Source: Nostoc sp. ATCC 43529
GTDB lineage: Bacteria; Cyanobacteriota; Cyanobacteriia; Cyanobacteriales; Nostocaceae
Direction: 5' to 3'
Assembly: GCA_003326205.1 (NCBI GenBank)
Contig: LWTK01000048.1
Coordinates: forward strand, 1 to 64,000
Length of the DNA stretch: 64,000 bases
Shown here: positions 45,354-53,271 of the stretch, piece after piece
Layout: each line of letters opens with the position of its first letter
Numbering within the stretch: position 1 is the first letter of the stretch
The notes under the pieces: model-generated
What the model was told of the DNA's origin: nothing
Seen by the model: the letters and a program-made list of their open reading frames with translations, nothing else
Database searches by the model: none
Translations under genes and position numbers: made by a program

Positions 45354-46283
45354 TTAGATTGCGATATTATCATTATCCTGCTGACTGACCGCTAATCGCA
45401 AAATTGATAGCCCTAAAATTATCAAAAATAATACTAGCCCAATTGTGCAAGCATAACTAATTTCTAAATTATTGAATGCTTGTTCGTACAGATAATAAAC
45501 AATTGTTTTCGAGCTATTGAGTGGCCCACCTTGAGTCATAATGTATACTTCTTCAAAGACTTTGGTGGCAGAAATAGCTGAAATTACAGCTACTAAAGCC
45601 AGATACGGCTTCATCAAAGGTATGGTAATATCCCAATGTTTCTTAATACCATCAGAGCCATCAATTGCTGCGGCTTCGTATACATCACCAGGAATTGATT
45701 GTAATCCAGCTAAATAAATCACCATGTAGTAGCCTAGTCCCTTCCACACAGTAACTGCCATAACGCTGGCAAGAGAAATTGGTATAATACCAAAAACTTT
45801 AGCTGAGCTAGTTAGCCAAGGAATACCGTCTGAAATAATACCTAAAGCTTTCAACAACTGATTGAGTAATCCATTTTCTGCATATAACCATTTCCAAGCT
45901 ATCCCCGCAACTACCATCGAAATTACTACTGGTGTGTAGTATGCACTTCTAAACCAATTCATCCCCCGCAGTTTTTGATTTACCAAAATTGCTAGCCCCA
46001 AGGGAGCAATTACCAAAATTGGTACTACACCCACAAGATATAAAAAAGTGTTTTCTAGCGTTTTCCAGAAAACTGGATCTTTCAAAAGCTTGAGAAAGTT
46101 GTTAAGACCTATCCATTGTGGCGGTTGGGCAATATCTTCGTAGCTGGTAAAGCTGAGGTAAAAAGCTTGCAGTGCAGGCCAAAAGACGGTTAACCCTAAA
46201 ATAATCAAAGCAGGGAGTAAAAACAAATAAGGAGTTAGTCGCTGTTTGATTAACATCCAATTTTTAAGTGTCAATTGATTCAT
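45354..46283 (-). CDS. Sugar-type ABC transporter permease (MalF/UgpA-like)
   Basis: 309 residues with six predicted helices (the first LTPYLFLLPALIILGLTVFWPALQAFYLSF). The EAA loop that contacts the ATPase is VYEAAAIDGSDGIKKHWDITIPLMKP (about 215-240). The family imports sugars or glycerol compounds; the partner permease, ATPase and binding protein are not here, so the substrate cannot be told. The gene is bracketed by two opposed copies of MITE family 1, one abutting its stop codon. Confidence 0.9.
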   Translation of the reverse strand: MNQLTLKNWMLIKQRLTPYLFLLPALIILGLTVFWPALQAFYLSFTSYEDIAQPPQWIGLNNFLKLLKDPVFWKTLENTFLYLVGVVPILVIAPLGLAILVNQKLRGMNWFRSAYYTPVVISMVVAGIAWKWLYAENGLLNQLLKALGIISDGIPWLTSSAKVFGIIPISLASVMAVTVWKGLGYYMVIYLAGLQSIPGDVYEAAAIDGSDGIKKHWDITIPLMKPYLALVAVISAISATKVFEEVYIMTQGGPLNSSKTIVYYLYEQAFNNLEISYACTIGLVLFLIILGLSILRLAVSQQDNDNIAI

Positions 46284-46429
46284 CAGAGATTTAATAGTTG
46301 TTTTTGCTTGGTGATAATTTGTCAGAGCCAGTATTGGGAGATGTAAGTCGATTTAAACTTCAATATTTAAGGGCATACCTTTGATTGTGCCACCAAAGGT
46401 AGTCCTAGACATCGTCAATCAATGATATA

Positions 46430-46524
46430 AGTAGAAGGACTCAATTAAACTAAAGTTCGTAGTATGGGCTTGAGCCATTCAAACGTCTGTTAAGAGCGAT
46501 AAATCGCTTACTACGAACAAAGCT
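46430..46524. mobile_element. MITE family 1, copy 3 (inverted, truncated)
   Basis: Begins AGTAGAAGGACTCAATTAAA after a TA and matches the family inverted, but breaks off after ACAAAGCT, losing about 30 bp. It lies about 150 bp upstream of the permease gene and so may carry or disturb its promoter. Confidence 0.75.
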
Positions 46525-46651
46525 AGCCTTGGATATAGCCAATCAATAATATAGTACACATCAAGTATCTATTAATAATACTCCAAGCACATAAATAAGT
46601 AAGCAAGAATAGCTCATAAATTCTTACTTAAACTTCAGGTTACATACAAAA

Positions 46652-46669
46652 AGTCCGCTTTCGCGGACT
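46652..46669. repeat. Short hairpin AGTCCGC/GCGGACT
   Basis: A perfect 7-bp stem with a 4-nt loop in the 46525-47057 gap, which is otherwise AT-rich and holds no gene I can support. Confidence 0.5.
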
Positions 46670-47060
46670 GTGGACATTGGATAAGGTTAAGTTGTCACCA
46701 AGAGTGTCTACAAGATGTTAGACTCAATATTCATTCTTTCTTAATTAACCTAAAAAATCAAGTTTTTCTACTCAAAAATTCAGACATTAATACAGGAATT
46801 ATGTCTTTTTGGAAAATATCTGGAATTTAATTGATAAACAAACAAAATTGCATATATAAGGCTAATATTGAGTTTTTAACTAAGCTAGATACAATTCAAA
46901 AAGGCTGTTTTATCATTGCTAACAATCGCATCTATAGAAATCCTATTTGATTTGTAAAAATCAAGGGGCTTCAGATACCCAATAAAACGGATTTCTATAT
47001 ACAAGCAATTTACAAGTTTTTCATCTATAGGATTCATATTTGATTTTTGAAATACACGTA

Positions 47061-47200
47061 GTGGCGTGGCAAGCTTAAAATAGTGCATTAGTGTAGGTTG
47101 GGTTGAGCAACGCGAAACCCAACATTTATCCTGGTGTTGGGTAACGCATTGCCTCAACCCAACCTACAATTTTTGCATCAATTTAAGCTTGCTATACCAC
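47061..47200. mobile_element. MITE family 2 (140 bp, TA-flanked long inverted repeat)
   Basis: Arms of about 48 bp (47061-47108 and 47153-47200) match with few mismatches: GTGGCGTGGCAAGCTTAAA... against GTGGTATAGCAAGCTTAAA..., both reaching TGTAGGTTGGGTTGAG. TA lies at 47059-47060 and 47201-47202. The inner TGTAGGTTGGGTT palindrome is widespread in Nostoc genomes. Non-coding. Confidence 0.75.
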
Positions 47201-47342
47201 TACAAATATATACAAATATCGCGATCTATATTTTTTCTAAGGTGGTTAATTTACTAAAAATTACTGTAATCATCTATTAAAAGATGCTATTGGTGATAAA
47301 TATAAATTTTGAACAAATCATAGAGATTAATATCCAAAAATT

Positions 47343-48320
47343 TCATTTAGTCTGAAAAATATTTTGCACCATTTTTTTGTCTGAACTCGCTGCTGCTTTA
47401 TCTAACTCTGCAATTTCACCTGCGTCTAATTGCCAACCCAACGCACCAATATTTTCCCTGGCTTGTTCTACATTCTTTGCTCCAGGGATGGGAATGGTTC
47501 CTTTACAGATGCACCAGTTAATTGCTACCTGTGACATGGTTTTGTTTCTAGACTGCGCCACTTCTTGCAAACATGCTAAAAGCGATCGCACTCCTGGTAA
47601 AATCTGTCTAAACAACAAACCTCGGATACCTTTAGGGAAAGAACCTCCAACAGAGTATTTTCCTGTCAACAGCCCCAAAGCCAGAGGACTGTAAGCAATC
47701 AATTTGATTCCCAACTCATCACAAACATCTTTAAGGTGGAGTTGAGTAACAGGATATGTAGACAAGAGAGAATATTGAACTTGCAAAGTGCTAATTGCAA
47801 CGCCTCGCTGGGCAAACTTTTTTTGCACTTGTTTGAGCCGTTTCGGGCCGTAATTGGATAGTCCTACTCCCTTAACCAACCCTTGCTGATAAACATCGGC
47901 CAGACCATCCAACAACTGCGCCTCTTGCCAGGGAGCATAGTTCGCTGTAGACCAATGCATTTGTACTAAATCAACATTTCTTCCCAGACGTTGAGCAGAT
48001 GAGCGGCAAGCCTTGACCATTGACTGGCGCGTCCATCTCCACGGGTAAGCAGCAAGTTTAGTCGCAATACAAATATTTTCTTGATTGGAACCTACATATT
48101 CTCGATTGAATCGTCCCAATAGTAGCTCACTTCGACCATTCAATCTGCCAGTTCCGTAAGAATCACCCGTATCAAATAAAGTTACACCATTGCTGACACA
48201 AAGGTTAAAGACGGCTTGCAACTGGTCATCCATGCTTTCGTCATATCCCCAAAGCAATTGATTGCCCCAGGCCCAAGTCCCGCAGCCCATGTTTGGGAGA
48301 GATTTTTGGAGAGTCTGCAT
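47343..48320 (-). CDS. Aldo/keto reductase
   Basis: 325 residues, (beta/alpha)8 NADPH-dependent reductase. The catalytic tetrad is D50 and Y55 (LFDTGDSYGTG), K88 (IATKLAAYPWRW) and H122 (VQMHWSTANY). GAKNVEQARENIGALGW near the C-terminus is the NADP-binding signature. It resembles plant/cyanobacterial AKRs of the pyridoxal-reductase-like type, but the substrate cannot be told. It stands alone, 102 bp downstream of rpsU. Confidence 0.93.
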   Translation of the reverse strand: MQTLQKSLPNMGCGTWAWGNQLLWGYDESMDDQLQAVFNLCVSNGVTLFDTGDSYGTGRLNGRSELLLGRFNREYVGSNQENICIATKLAAYPWRWTRQSMVKACRSSAQRLGRNVDLVQMHWSTANYAPWQEAQLLDGLADVYQQGLVKGVGLSNYGPKRLKQVQKKFAQRGVAISTLQVQYSLLSTYPVTQLHLKDVCDELGIKLIAYSPLALGLLTGKYSVGGSFPKGIRGLLFRQILPGVRSLLACLQEVAQSRNKTMSQVAINWCICKGTIPIPGAKNVEQARENIGALGWQLDAGEIAELDKAAASSDKKMVQNIFQTK

Positions 48321-48422
48321 TTTTGCTGTGTGTAGATTGCCTTAATAATTATCAGGCAATTCATTGAAACTGGCCTAAAACACATCCCAACCTATTAAGA
48401 AAGCGATCGCACTGACTTATAA

Positions 48423-48608
48423 TCAATTGTGGAAACTTCTACGCTGTTTATGCTTAGCGATCGCTTTGCGTTTGCGCTTTTGAAGGGGCGTTTCAAAGTG
48501 GCGGTGCTTTCTGATATCTGGAAAAATTCCTGCCTTAGATACTTCTCGCTTAAATCTACGTAACGCTGATTCTATCCCTTCATTTTCGCCTACGATTACT
48601 TGGGTCAT
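48423..48608 (-). CDS. rpsU: 30S ribosomal protein S21
   Basis: 61 residues, highly basic: TQVIVGENEGIESALRRFKREVSKAG and PLQKRKRKAIAKHKQR. S21 helps initiation complexes pair with the Shine-Dalgarno sequence. It lies downstream of the RNA-binding-protein gene with a terminator between, a pairing known in cyanobacteria. Confidence 0.97.
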   Translation of the reverse strand: MTQVIVGENEGIESALRRFKREVSKAGIFPDIRKHRHFETPLQKRKRKAIAKHKQRRSFHN

Positions 48609-48660
48609 AGTATATTCCTACTAAGTTTGGTCAATTAGTGTACTTGGTCAACGGGAAAGC

Positions 48661-48685
48661 AAAAAAAAGCAGACGCCTTGTCTGC
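48661..48685 (-). terminator. Terminator/attenuator between rbp and rpsU
   Basis: GCAGAC/GTCTGC (48669-48674/48680-48685) with a 5-nt loop, followed on the minus strand by eight T. It lies 38 bp past the rbp stop and 52 bp before the rpsU start, so rpsU probably depends on read-through or its own promoter. Confidence 0.85.
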
Positions 48686-48722
48686 CCTCAAGACCTGAGA
48701 GTTAAATCCCTGATGCCAGACC

Positions 48723-49034
48723 TTAATAGCGTCGAGAGTATCCACCACCACCACTATTGTTTCCTCGTCTTCCACCAGAAGAACCGCCATCACTCTTAGG
48801 TCTGGCTTTATTCACTTTTAAGCTCCGACCCATCCACTCAGCGTTATCGAGGGCTTCAATTGCTGCTGCTTCTTCGGCGTCTGATTCCATTTGTACAAAA
48901 CCAAAACCTCTTACTCGACCTGTTTCTCGGTCAATAGGCAATTGAATATCTTTTACAGTTCCATATTCTGAAAAGACTTGCCTGAGGTCGTCTTCTCTGA
49001 CCTCATAAGATAGATTACCGACATAAATTGACAT
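48723..49034 (-). CDS. rbp: RRM RNA-binding protein with Gly-rich tail
   Basis: 103 residues. One RRM (1-80) has RNP2 IYVGNL and RNP1 RGFGFVQM. The tail (GGSSGGRRGNNSGGGGYSRRY) is glycine-rich, as in cold-induced cyanobacterial Rbp proteins. It binds single-stranded RNA. The AT-rich leader upstream (49035-49140) could hold cold-response signals, but I see no clear motif. Confidence 0.94.
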   Translation of the reverse strand: MSIYVGNLSYEVREDDLRQVFSEYGTVKDIQLPIDRETGRVRGFGFVQMESDAEEAAAIEALDNAEWMGRSLKVNKARPKSDGGSSGGRRGNNSGGGGYSRRY

Positions 49035-49199
49035 AAAATGTCTCCAGAAGCATGGGAGTGTAGAGATTTATATCCGGAGATGTCTGTAATATCTGTAATA
49101 CAAATATATATATAAACAAACTACGCAGCCGAATTCAATCTTCCTCTGATACTTTAACATAAATTTCAAGTGTGAATGTTCTTGAGTGTTGGGTGTTAA

Positions 49200-49325
49200 C
49201 TGATAACTGTTGACTGAGGAGTTAGAAGTTGTGAGTTAAGGGTTAAGAGTTAGGAGTTAAGAGTTAGGAGTTATGAGTTGAAAACACAAAACTCCTGACT
49301 CCTCACTCTTGACTCCTCACTCCCC
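49200..49325. repeat. Opposed STRR heptamer arrays
   Basis: GAGTTAG/AAGAGTTA heptamers (49217-49277) are followed by their complement (ACTCCTGACTCCTCACTC, 49291-49325), so the region could fold into a long imperfect hairpin just upstream of ilvA. Confidence 0.7.
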
Positions 49326-49388
49326 TGACAGGTACATCTGTAGCGTAAAATTAATCTCCATCTGGTATTTGCTAACCCCTTGACGCCC

Positions 49389-50900
49389 ATGTATTGTGAC
49401 TACCTCATCCAAATTCTGACTGCCCGTGTGTATGATGTCGCTCAGGAAACACCACTAGAGTATGCCCCAAATCTGTCTGCGCGGTTGAATAATCAACTTC
49501 TGTTGAAACGTGAGGATATGCAATCAGTATTTTCCTTTAAATTGCGGGGTGCTTATAATAAAATGGTGCAACTGCCGCCAGATATATTGGCACAGGGTGT
49601 AATAGCTGCATCGGCAGGGAATCATGCTCAGGGGGTCGCCTTGGCAGCTAACCGTCTGGGAACTAGAGCAATTATCGTTATGCCGATAACTACACCCCAA
49701 GTTAAGGTAGACGCAGTTAGAAGTAGGGGCGGAGTAGTTGTATTACATGGAAATACCTACGACGATGCTTATGCTTATGCTCGTCAATTAGAAGCCGAAA
49801 AAGGGTTAACTTTTATTCATCCCTTTGACGATCCCCATGTGATTGCTGGACAGGGAACAATCGGGATGGAAATTTTACGGCAATGTCAGCAGCCCATACA
49901 TGCGATTTTTGTAGCCATTGGTGGAGGGGGATTAATTTCTGGGATTGGAGCTTATGTCAAACGGTTGCGTCCGGAAATTAAAGTGATTGGCGTTGAACCT
50001 GTGGATGCTGATGCCATGTCTCAATCTTTAAAAGCCGGACATCGGGTGCGCTTGTCCCAAGTGGGGTTATTTGCTGATGGAGTAGCAGTGCGGGAAGTAG
50101 GCGAAGAAACCTTCCGTTTGTGTCAGCAGTACGTAGATGAGATTATTTTAGTCGATACGGATGATACTTGTGCGGCGATTAAAGACGTGTTTGAGGATAC
50201 GCGATCGATTTTAGAGCCAGCAGGTGCATTGGCGATCGCAGCGGCCAAAGCCTACGCAGAACGAGAAAAAATCGAGGGGCAAACCTTAATTGCTGTAGCT
50301 TGCGGTGCAAACATGAACTTCGATCGCCTGCGGTTTGTGGCAGAACGGGCAGAGTTTGGCGAACGCCGCGAAGCTATCTTTGCAGTTACAATTCCTGAGG
50401 AGCGGGGTAGTCTGCGTCAATTTTGCGAACTGATTGGCCAACGCAATCTTACAGAGTTTAATTATCGCATTGCTGATGCCAAAACAGCCCATATTTTTGT
50501 CGGCGTGCAAATTCAAAACCGTGCTGATGCTTCAAAGATGGTAGAAACCTTTGAAGCTCACGGATTTGAAACTCTAGATTTAACAGACGACGAACTCACT
50601 AAATTACATTTGCGGCACATGGTAGGTGGACACTCTCCCCTTGCTCACAATGAATTACTCTACCGTTTTGAGTTTCCCGAACGTCCCGGTGCATTGATGA
50701 AGTTTGTTGGTTCTATGAGTCCCGACTGGAATATCAGTCTTTTTCACTACCGCAACAACGGCGCAGACTACGGCCGAATCGTTCTCGGTATCCAGGTTCC
50801 TCCCCACGAAATGAAAAATTGGCAAGCATTTTTGGATACTCTTGGCTATCGGTATTGGGATGAAAACAAGAATCCGGCATACAAGCTGTTTTTGGGGTGA
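49389..50900 (+). CDS. ilvA: Threonine ammonia-lyase, biosynthetic
   Basis: 503 residues. PLP-dependent deamination of threonine to 2-oxobutyrate, first step to isoleucine. The PLP lysine is K51 in SFKLRGAYNK; the glycine loop is IGGGGLISGIGAY. Two C-terminal ACT-like regulatory domains (about 325-405 and 420-503) give isoleucine feedback in this family. The start MYCDYLIQILTARVYDV is preferred over a TTG three codons upstream. No strong ribosome-binding site is visible. Confidence 0.96.
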   Translation: MYCDYLIQILTARVYDVAQETPLEYAPNLSARLNNQLLLKREDMQSVFSFKLRGAYNKMVQLPPDILAQGVIAASAGNHAQGVALAANRLGTRAIIVMPITTPQVKVDAVRSRGGVVVLHGNTYDDAYAYARQLEAEKGLTFIHPFDDPHVIAGQGTIGMEILRQCQQPIHAIFVAIGGGGLISGIGAYVKRLRPEIKVIGVEPVDADAMSQSLKAGHRVRLSQVGLFADGVAVREVGEETFRLCQQYVDEIILVDTDDTCAAIKDVFEDTRSILEPAGALAIAAAKAYAEREKIEGQTLIAVACGANMNFDRLRFVAERAEFGERREAIFAVTIPEERGSLRQFCELIGQRNLTEFNYRIADAKTAHIFVGVQIQNRADASKMVETFEAHGFETLDLTDDELTKLHLRHMVGGHSPLAHNELLYRFEFPERPGALMKFVGSMSPDWNISLFHYRNNGADYGRIVLGIQVPPHEMKNWQAFLDTLGYRYWDENKNPAYKLFLG

Positions 50901-50902
50901 GT

Positions 50903-51117
50903 GGGGAGATGGGGAGACTTGTACTGAGCGACTTGTGCCTAGCGGAGCCGAGGTAAGCCGAAGTATGGAGAGATGGGGAGACAAGGAGAGAAGTCTGAGC
51001 GCCGGCTTCCGGCGTTGGCGCAGCCCGCCGCAGGCATCGGAACTTCGGAGAGACAAGGGGAATAACTCCTAACTCTTCACTTTTAACTCTTAACTCCTAA
51101 CTCCTCACTCCTAACTC
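50903..51117. repeat. Composite repeat after ilvA
   Basis: GGGGAGA-type heptamers, GACAAGGAGAGAAGT, hairpins CGCCGGCTTCCGGCG and GGCGCAGCCCGCCGCAGG, ACTTCGGAG, then AACTCCT/AACTCTT heptamers. It shares order and sequence blocks with the piece embedded in tamB (39706-39884). Confidence 0.8.
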
Positions 51118-51138
51118 AGCACCCTCAATGCCCAATCC

Positions 51139-52176
51139 CTAATTCTGATAACTACCTTTAGATATCATATTGGAGTCCCAGGTATACAAGCCGATTTGGT
51201 CGGGAACCTTAGAGAATCTGCCTGTCCGATAGCCTCTAGATAATTCATTCAGCACCTTATTTTTGATCTCTCGAAGTTCCCCGGATGTTATTTCTCCGTA
51301 AATTCCGGCGATTACTTCAGCGACGGTGAAAACTTTACCTGGATTTTTTTCAAACAGAGAAGTCAGGGCATCAATTAAGAATTGACCTTCATAGGCTTTG
51401 AGCATTGGTACTGTTTTGGGATTCGGAGGTATGAAAGGTTTCTTCTTTTTGCTTTTGACATTCCTAGAAGCACCATTGCCATTTTTTGGGGCGACTAAAC
51501 TTAAATCCAGAGTATAACAACCGGGTTCTTCGGGAATAATTACCCAGTAATTCCTTTCTCTGCCTTGGGTGAGGGAAGATTGAACCCTACCTTTAACTAC
51601 TTTAAACAGATTAGAATCTAATTCCCCATAAAGCGATCGCACTATGAAATCAATATGACACACAGTACCTGCCTGCTCTTGCAATAGCTGTTTTATGGCT
51701 TCCATTCGAGACAGAGATTGATACTGGGGTAGCATGGGAATTTCTGGCACCTTACCTGAGTTATCGTTGTTCTCTAGAGGTGTCTGTATATCTGCGGATG
51801 TGGTTGGAGGTTGGACTGCTTTTGTATCAACAACACCGGAATTATCTATTTCAATGTCGTCTGAATCTGTAAGTTCTGACTCTATAGACTCGACTAAATT
51901 GATTTGGGAGATGTTATCATGGGCTGACAAAAACCGCAGTGAGGCTTCTGGGGAAGAATTGGAGGTTTCATCAGCTGCTTTGAGTCTTGATATCTGCTTG
52001 TTACCATCAGAAAAAGACCAGGTAGATAACAACGCTTCTACATGATCGAGTTGCGATCGCGCCTGCACGAATAGACGTTCATACTCTTCTGTGAGGCGGG
52101 CATAATAGTCTCGTAATTCCAACAATGGCGAGAGGAAATTCCCTGGAGGTGGCTCTAATTGCGCTTTTGAATTCAT
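51139..52176 (-). CDS. Duplicated winged-helix-like protein, unknown function
   Basis: 345 residues. Residues 15-50 look coiled-coil (LLELRDYYARLTEEYERLFVQ). An acidic linker runs to about 150. Two similar modules follow: about 155-235 (SRMEAIKQLLQEQAGTVCHIDFIVRSLYGE ... GCYTLDLSLV) and about 260-338 (LIDALTSLFEKNPGKVFTVAEVIAGIYGE ... IGLYTWDSNM), each with a helix-turn-helix plus wing look, separated by a basic stretch (KSKKKKPF). I infer nucleic-acid binding. It is probably co-transcribed with the zinc-ribbon gene 10 bp upstream. Confidence 0.7.
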   Translation of the reverse strand: MNSKAQLEPPPGNFLSPLLELRDYYARLTEEYERLFVQARSQLDHVEALLSTWSFSDGNKQISRLKAADETSNSSPEASLRFLSAHDNISQINLVESIESELTDSDDIEIDNSGVVDTKAVQPPTTSADIQTPLENNDNSGKVPEIPMLPQYQSLSRMEAIKQLLQEQAGTVCHIDFIVRSLYGELDSNLFKVVKGRVQSSLTQGRERNYWVIIPEEPGCYTLDLSLVAPKNGNGASRNVKSKKKKPFIPPNPKTVPMLKAYEGQFLIDALTSLFEKNPGKVFTVAEVIAGIYGEITSGELREIKNKVLNELSRGYRTGRFSKVPDQIGLYTWDSNMISKGSYQN

Positions 52177-52186
52177 AATTGTTCAA

Positions 52187-52432
52187 TCAATTTAAATCGG
52201 TGTCACTTGTGTAAGACATTGGTCTGGGTTTAGCCTTGCGAGATGCTGGCTGGGATTTCTTCGGCGCTTGGGGAGGGCGACATTTCTCACAATATAAAGG
52301 TCGGGGGCCATAAGTCTCACGTTTTGTCAGATCGTTACACTCTTTACAGACAAATTGGAAAACACGAGTGTGAATCTGTCTTTTGTGCGCTCTGACAGTA
52401 TATTCCCTAACATCAATGAATTTACTTGCCAT
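52187..52432 (-). CDS. Small zinc-ribbon protein
   Basis: 81 residues. Two CxxC pairs (FVCKECND and LYCEKCRPP) should bind one zinc. The tail is Lys/Arg/Pro-rich (APKKSQPASRKAKPRPMS). MASKFIDVREYTVRAHKRQIHTRV is a conserved cyanobacterial N-terminus in my memory, setting the start at 52432. RNA or DNA binding is likely but unproven. The winged-helix-like gene follows after 10 bp. Confidence 0.75.
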   Translation of the reverse strand: MASKFIDVREYTVRAHKRQIHTRVFQFVCKECNDLTKRETYGPRPLYCEKCRPPQAPKKSQPASRKAKPRPMSYTSDTDLN

Positions 52433-52655
52433 AATTAGCAATCTTGAATTTCCTTCGTATCAATGTCCTATCAATATAGCTATTCAAGCAAATCAAACTG
52501 CATCAGTGTGTGTTTATGTAGAAGTTTTATTCAAATCAGTGAATTTGATGCCAAGAACAAGGTGTGAATATTGCTTAGCAACCAATTCAGAGTTAGTCTA
52601 GGCTATCCTCTAAGCATATACTTGGTGATGAGCAAACACTATCACCATTTATATA

Positions 52656-52792
52656 GTGCTTGATTTGAAAGACAATTCCTACTGTCTATAACTAGCTGAT
52701 TTTGCCTGACGCGATCGCTTGGGATGCAGAGTGTGTAGCCTTCAACTAAAGTATAATCCGTCTGAATCATGCCAGTGTTGTAAATCAAGCAC
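52656..52792. mobile_element. MITE family 3 (137 bp, perfect 11-bp terminal repeats, TA-flanked)
   Basis: GTGCTTGATTT at the left end and AAATCAAGCAC at the right are perfect inverted repeats, with TA on each side (52654-52655, 52793-52794). It contains a HIP1 site and no gene. It lies in the 52433-53271 gap; 52795-53100 beyond it shows nothing I can support. Confidence 0.65.
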
Positions 52793-53121
52793 TACATCAT
52801 CAGATAATCCCGCCAACAAAAGGCAAGCACGGACTTGTTTGGTTGAATCAGACTAGTCTTGCACAACAGTGTCTTAAAGACCTCAAAGGAACTGCTTGAA
52901 CAAACTGTAGAAATCTTACCAAAGTATCCGCGCTTCAACCCCTGAATTTTATTTATAAAGATATAGACAGTGAAGATTTTCCTGCCCTTCATCAGGGAAA
53001 TTTACATAGATTGACAAATTGAGTTATTGCCAGTGTATTTAATTGTTCATACTATTTATAACCCTTCTTCCTTCTGGTAGAGGGATATCGATCGCCAAAG
53101 CTATCCTTGTATAACGAACAA

Positions 53122-53146
53122 CCGCCTCCTAATTTTTAGAAGGCGG
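53122..53146 (-). terminator. Hairpin downstream of dnaK
   Basis: CCGCCT/AGGCGG encloses CTAA/TTAG, giving a stem of about 10 pairs with one mismatch, 125 bp beyond the dnaK stop. It has no long T run, so termination is tentative. Confidence 0.45.
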
Positions 53147-53271
53147 TGATTATCGTCGATCAAAGCATCACCAAAAGTCTCAAATTCCTGAATATTTAAT
53201 AGTCAAATTCCTTGGCTAGACTTCCATCGCTAGTAGCAGTTGCTCTTGTTTTTGATTGAGTTTTGTGAACA

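Noticed and set aside
46885..47157. Minus-strand frame of 90 codons
   Set aside because: Much of it lies within MITE family 2; no independent coding evidence.
50655..51056. Minus-strand frame of 133 codons after ilvA
   Set aside because: It is composed of the composite repeat plus the antisense of ilvA.
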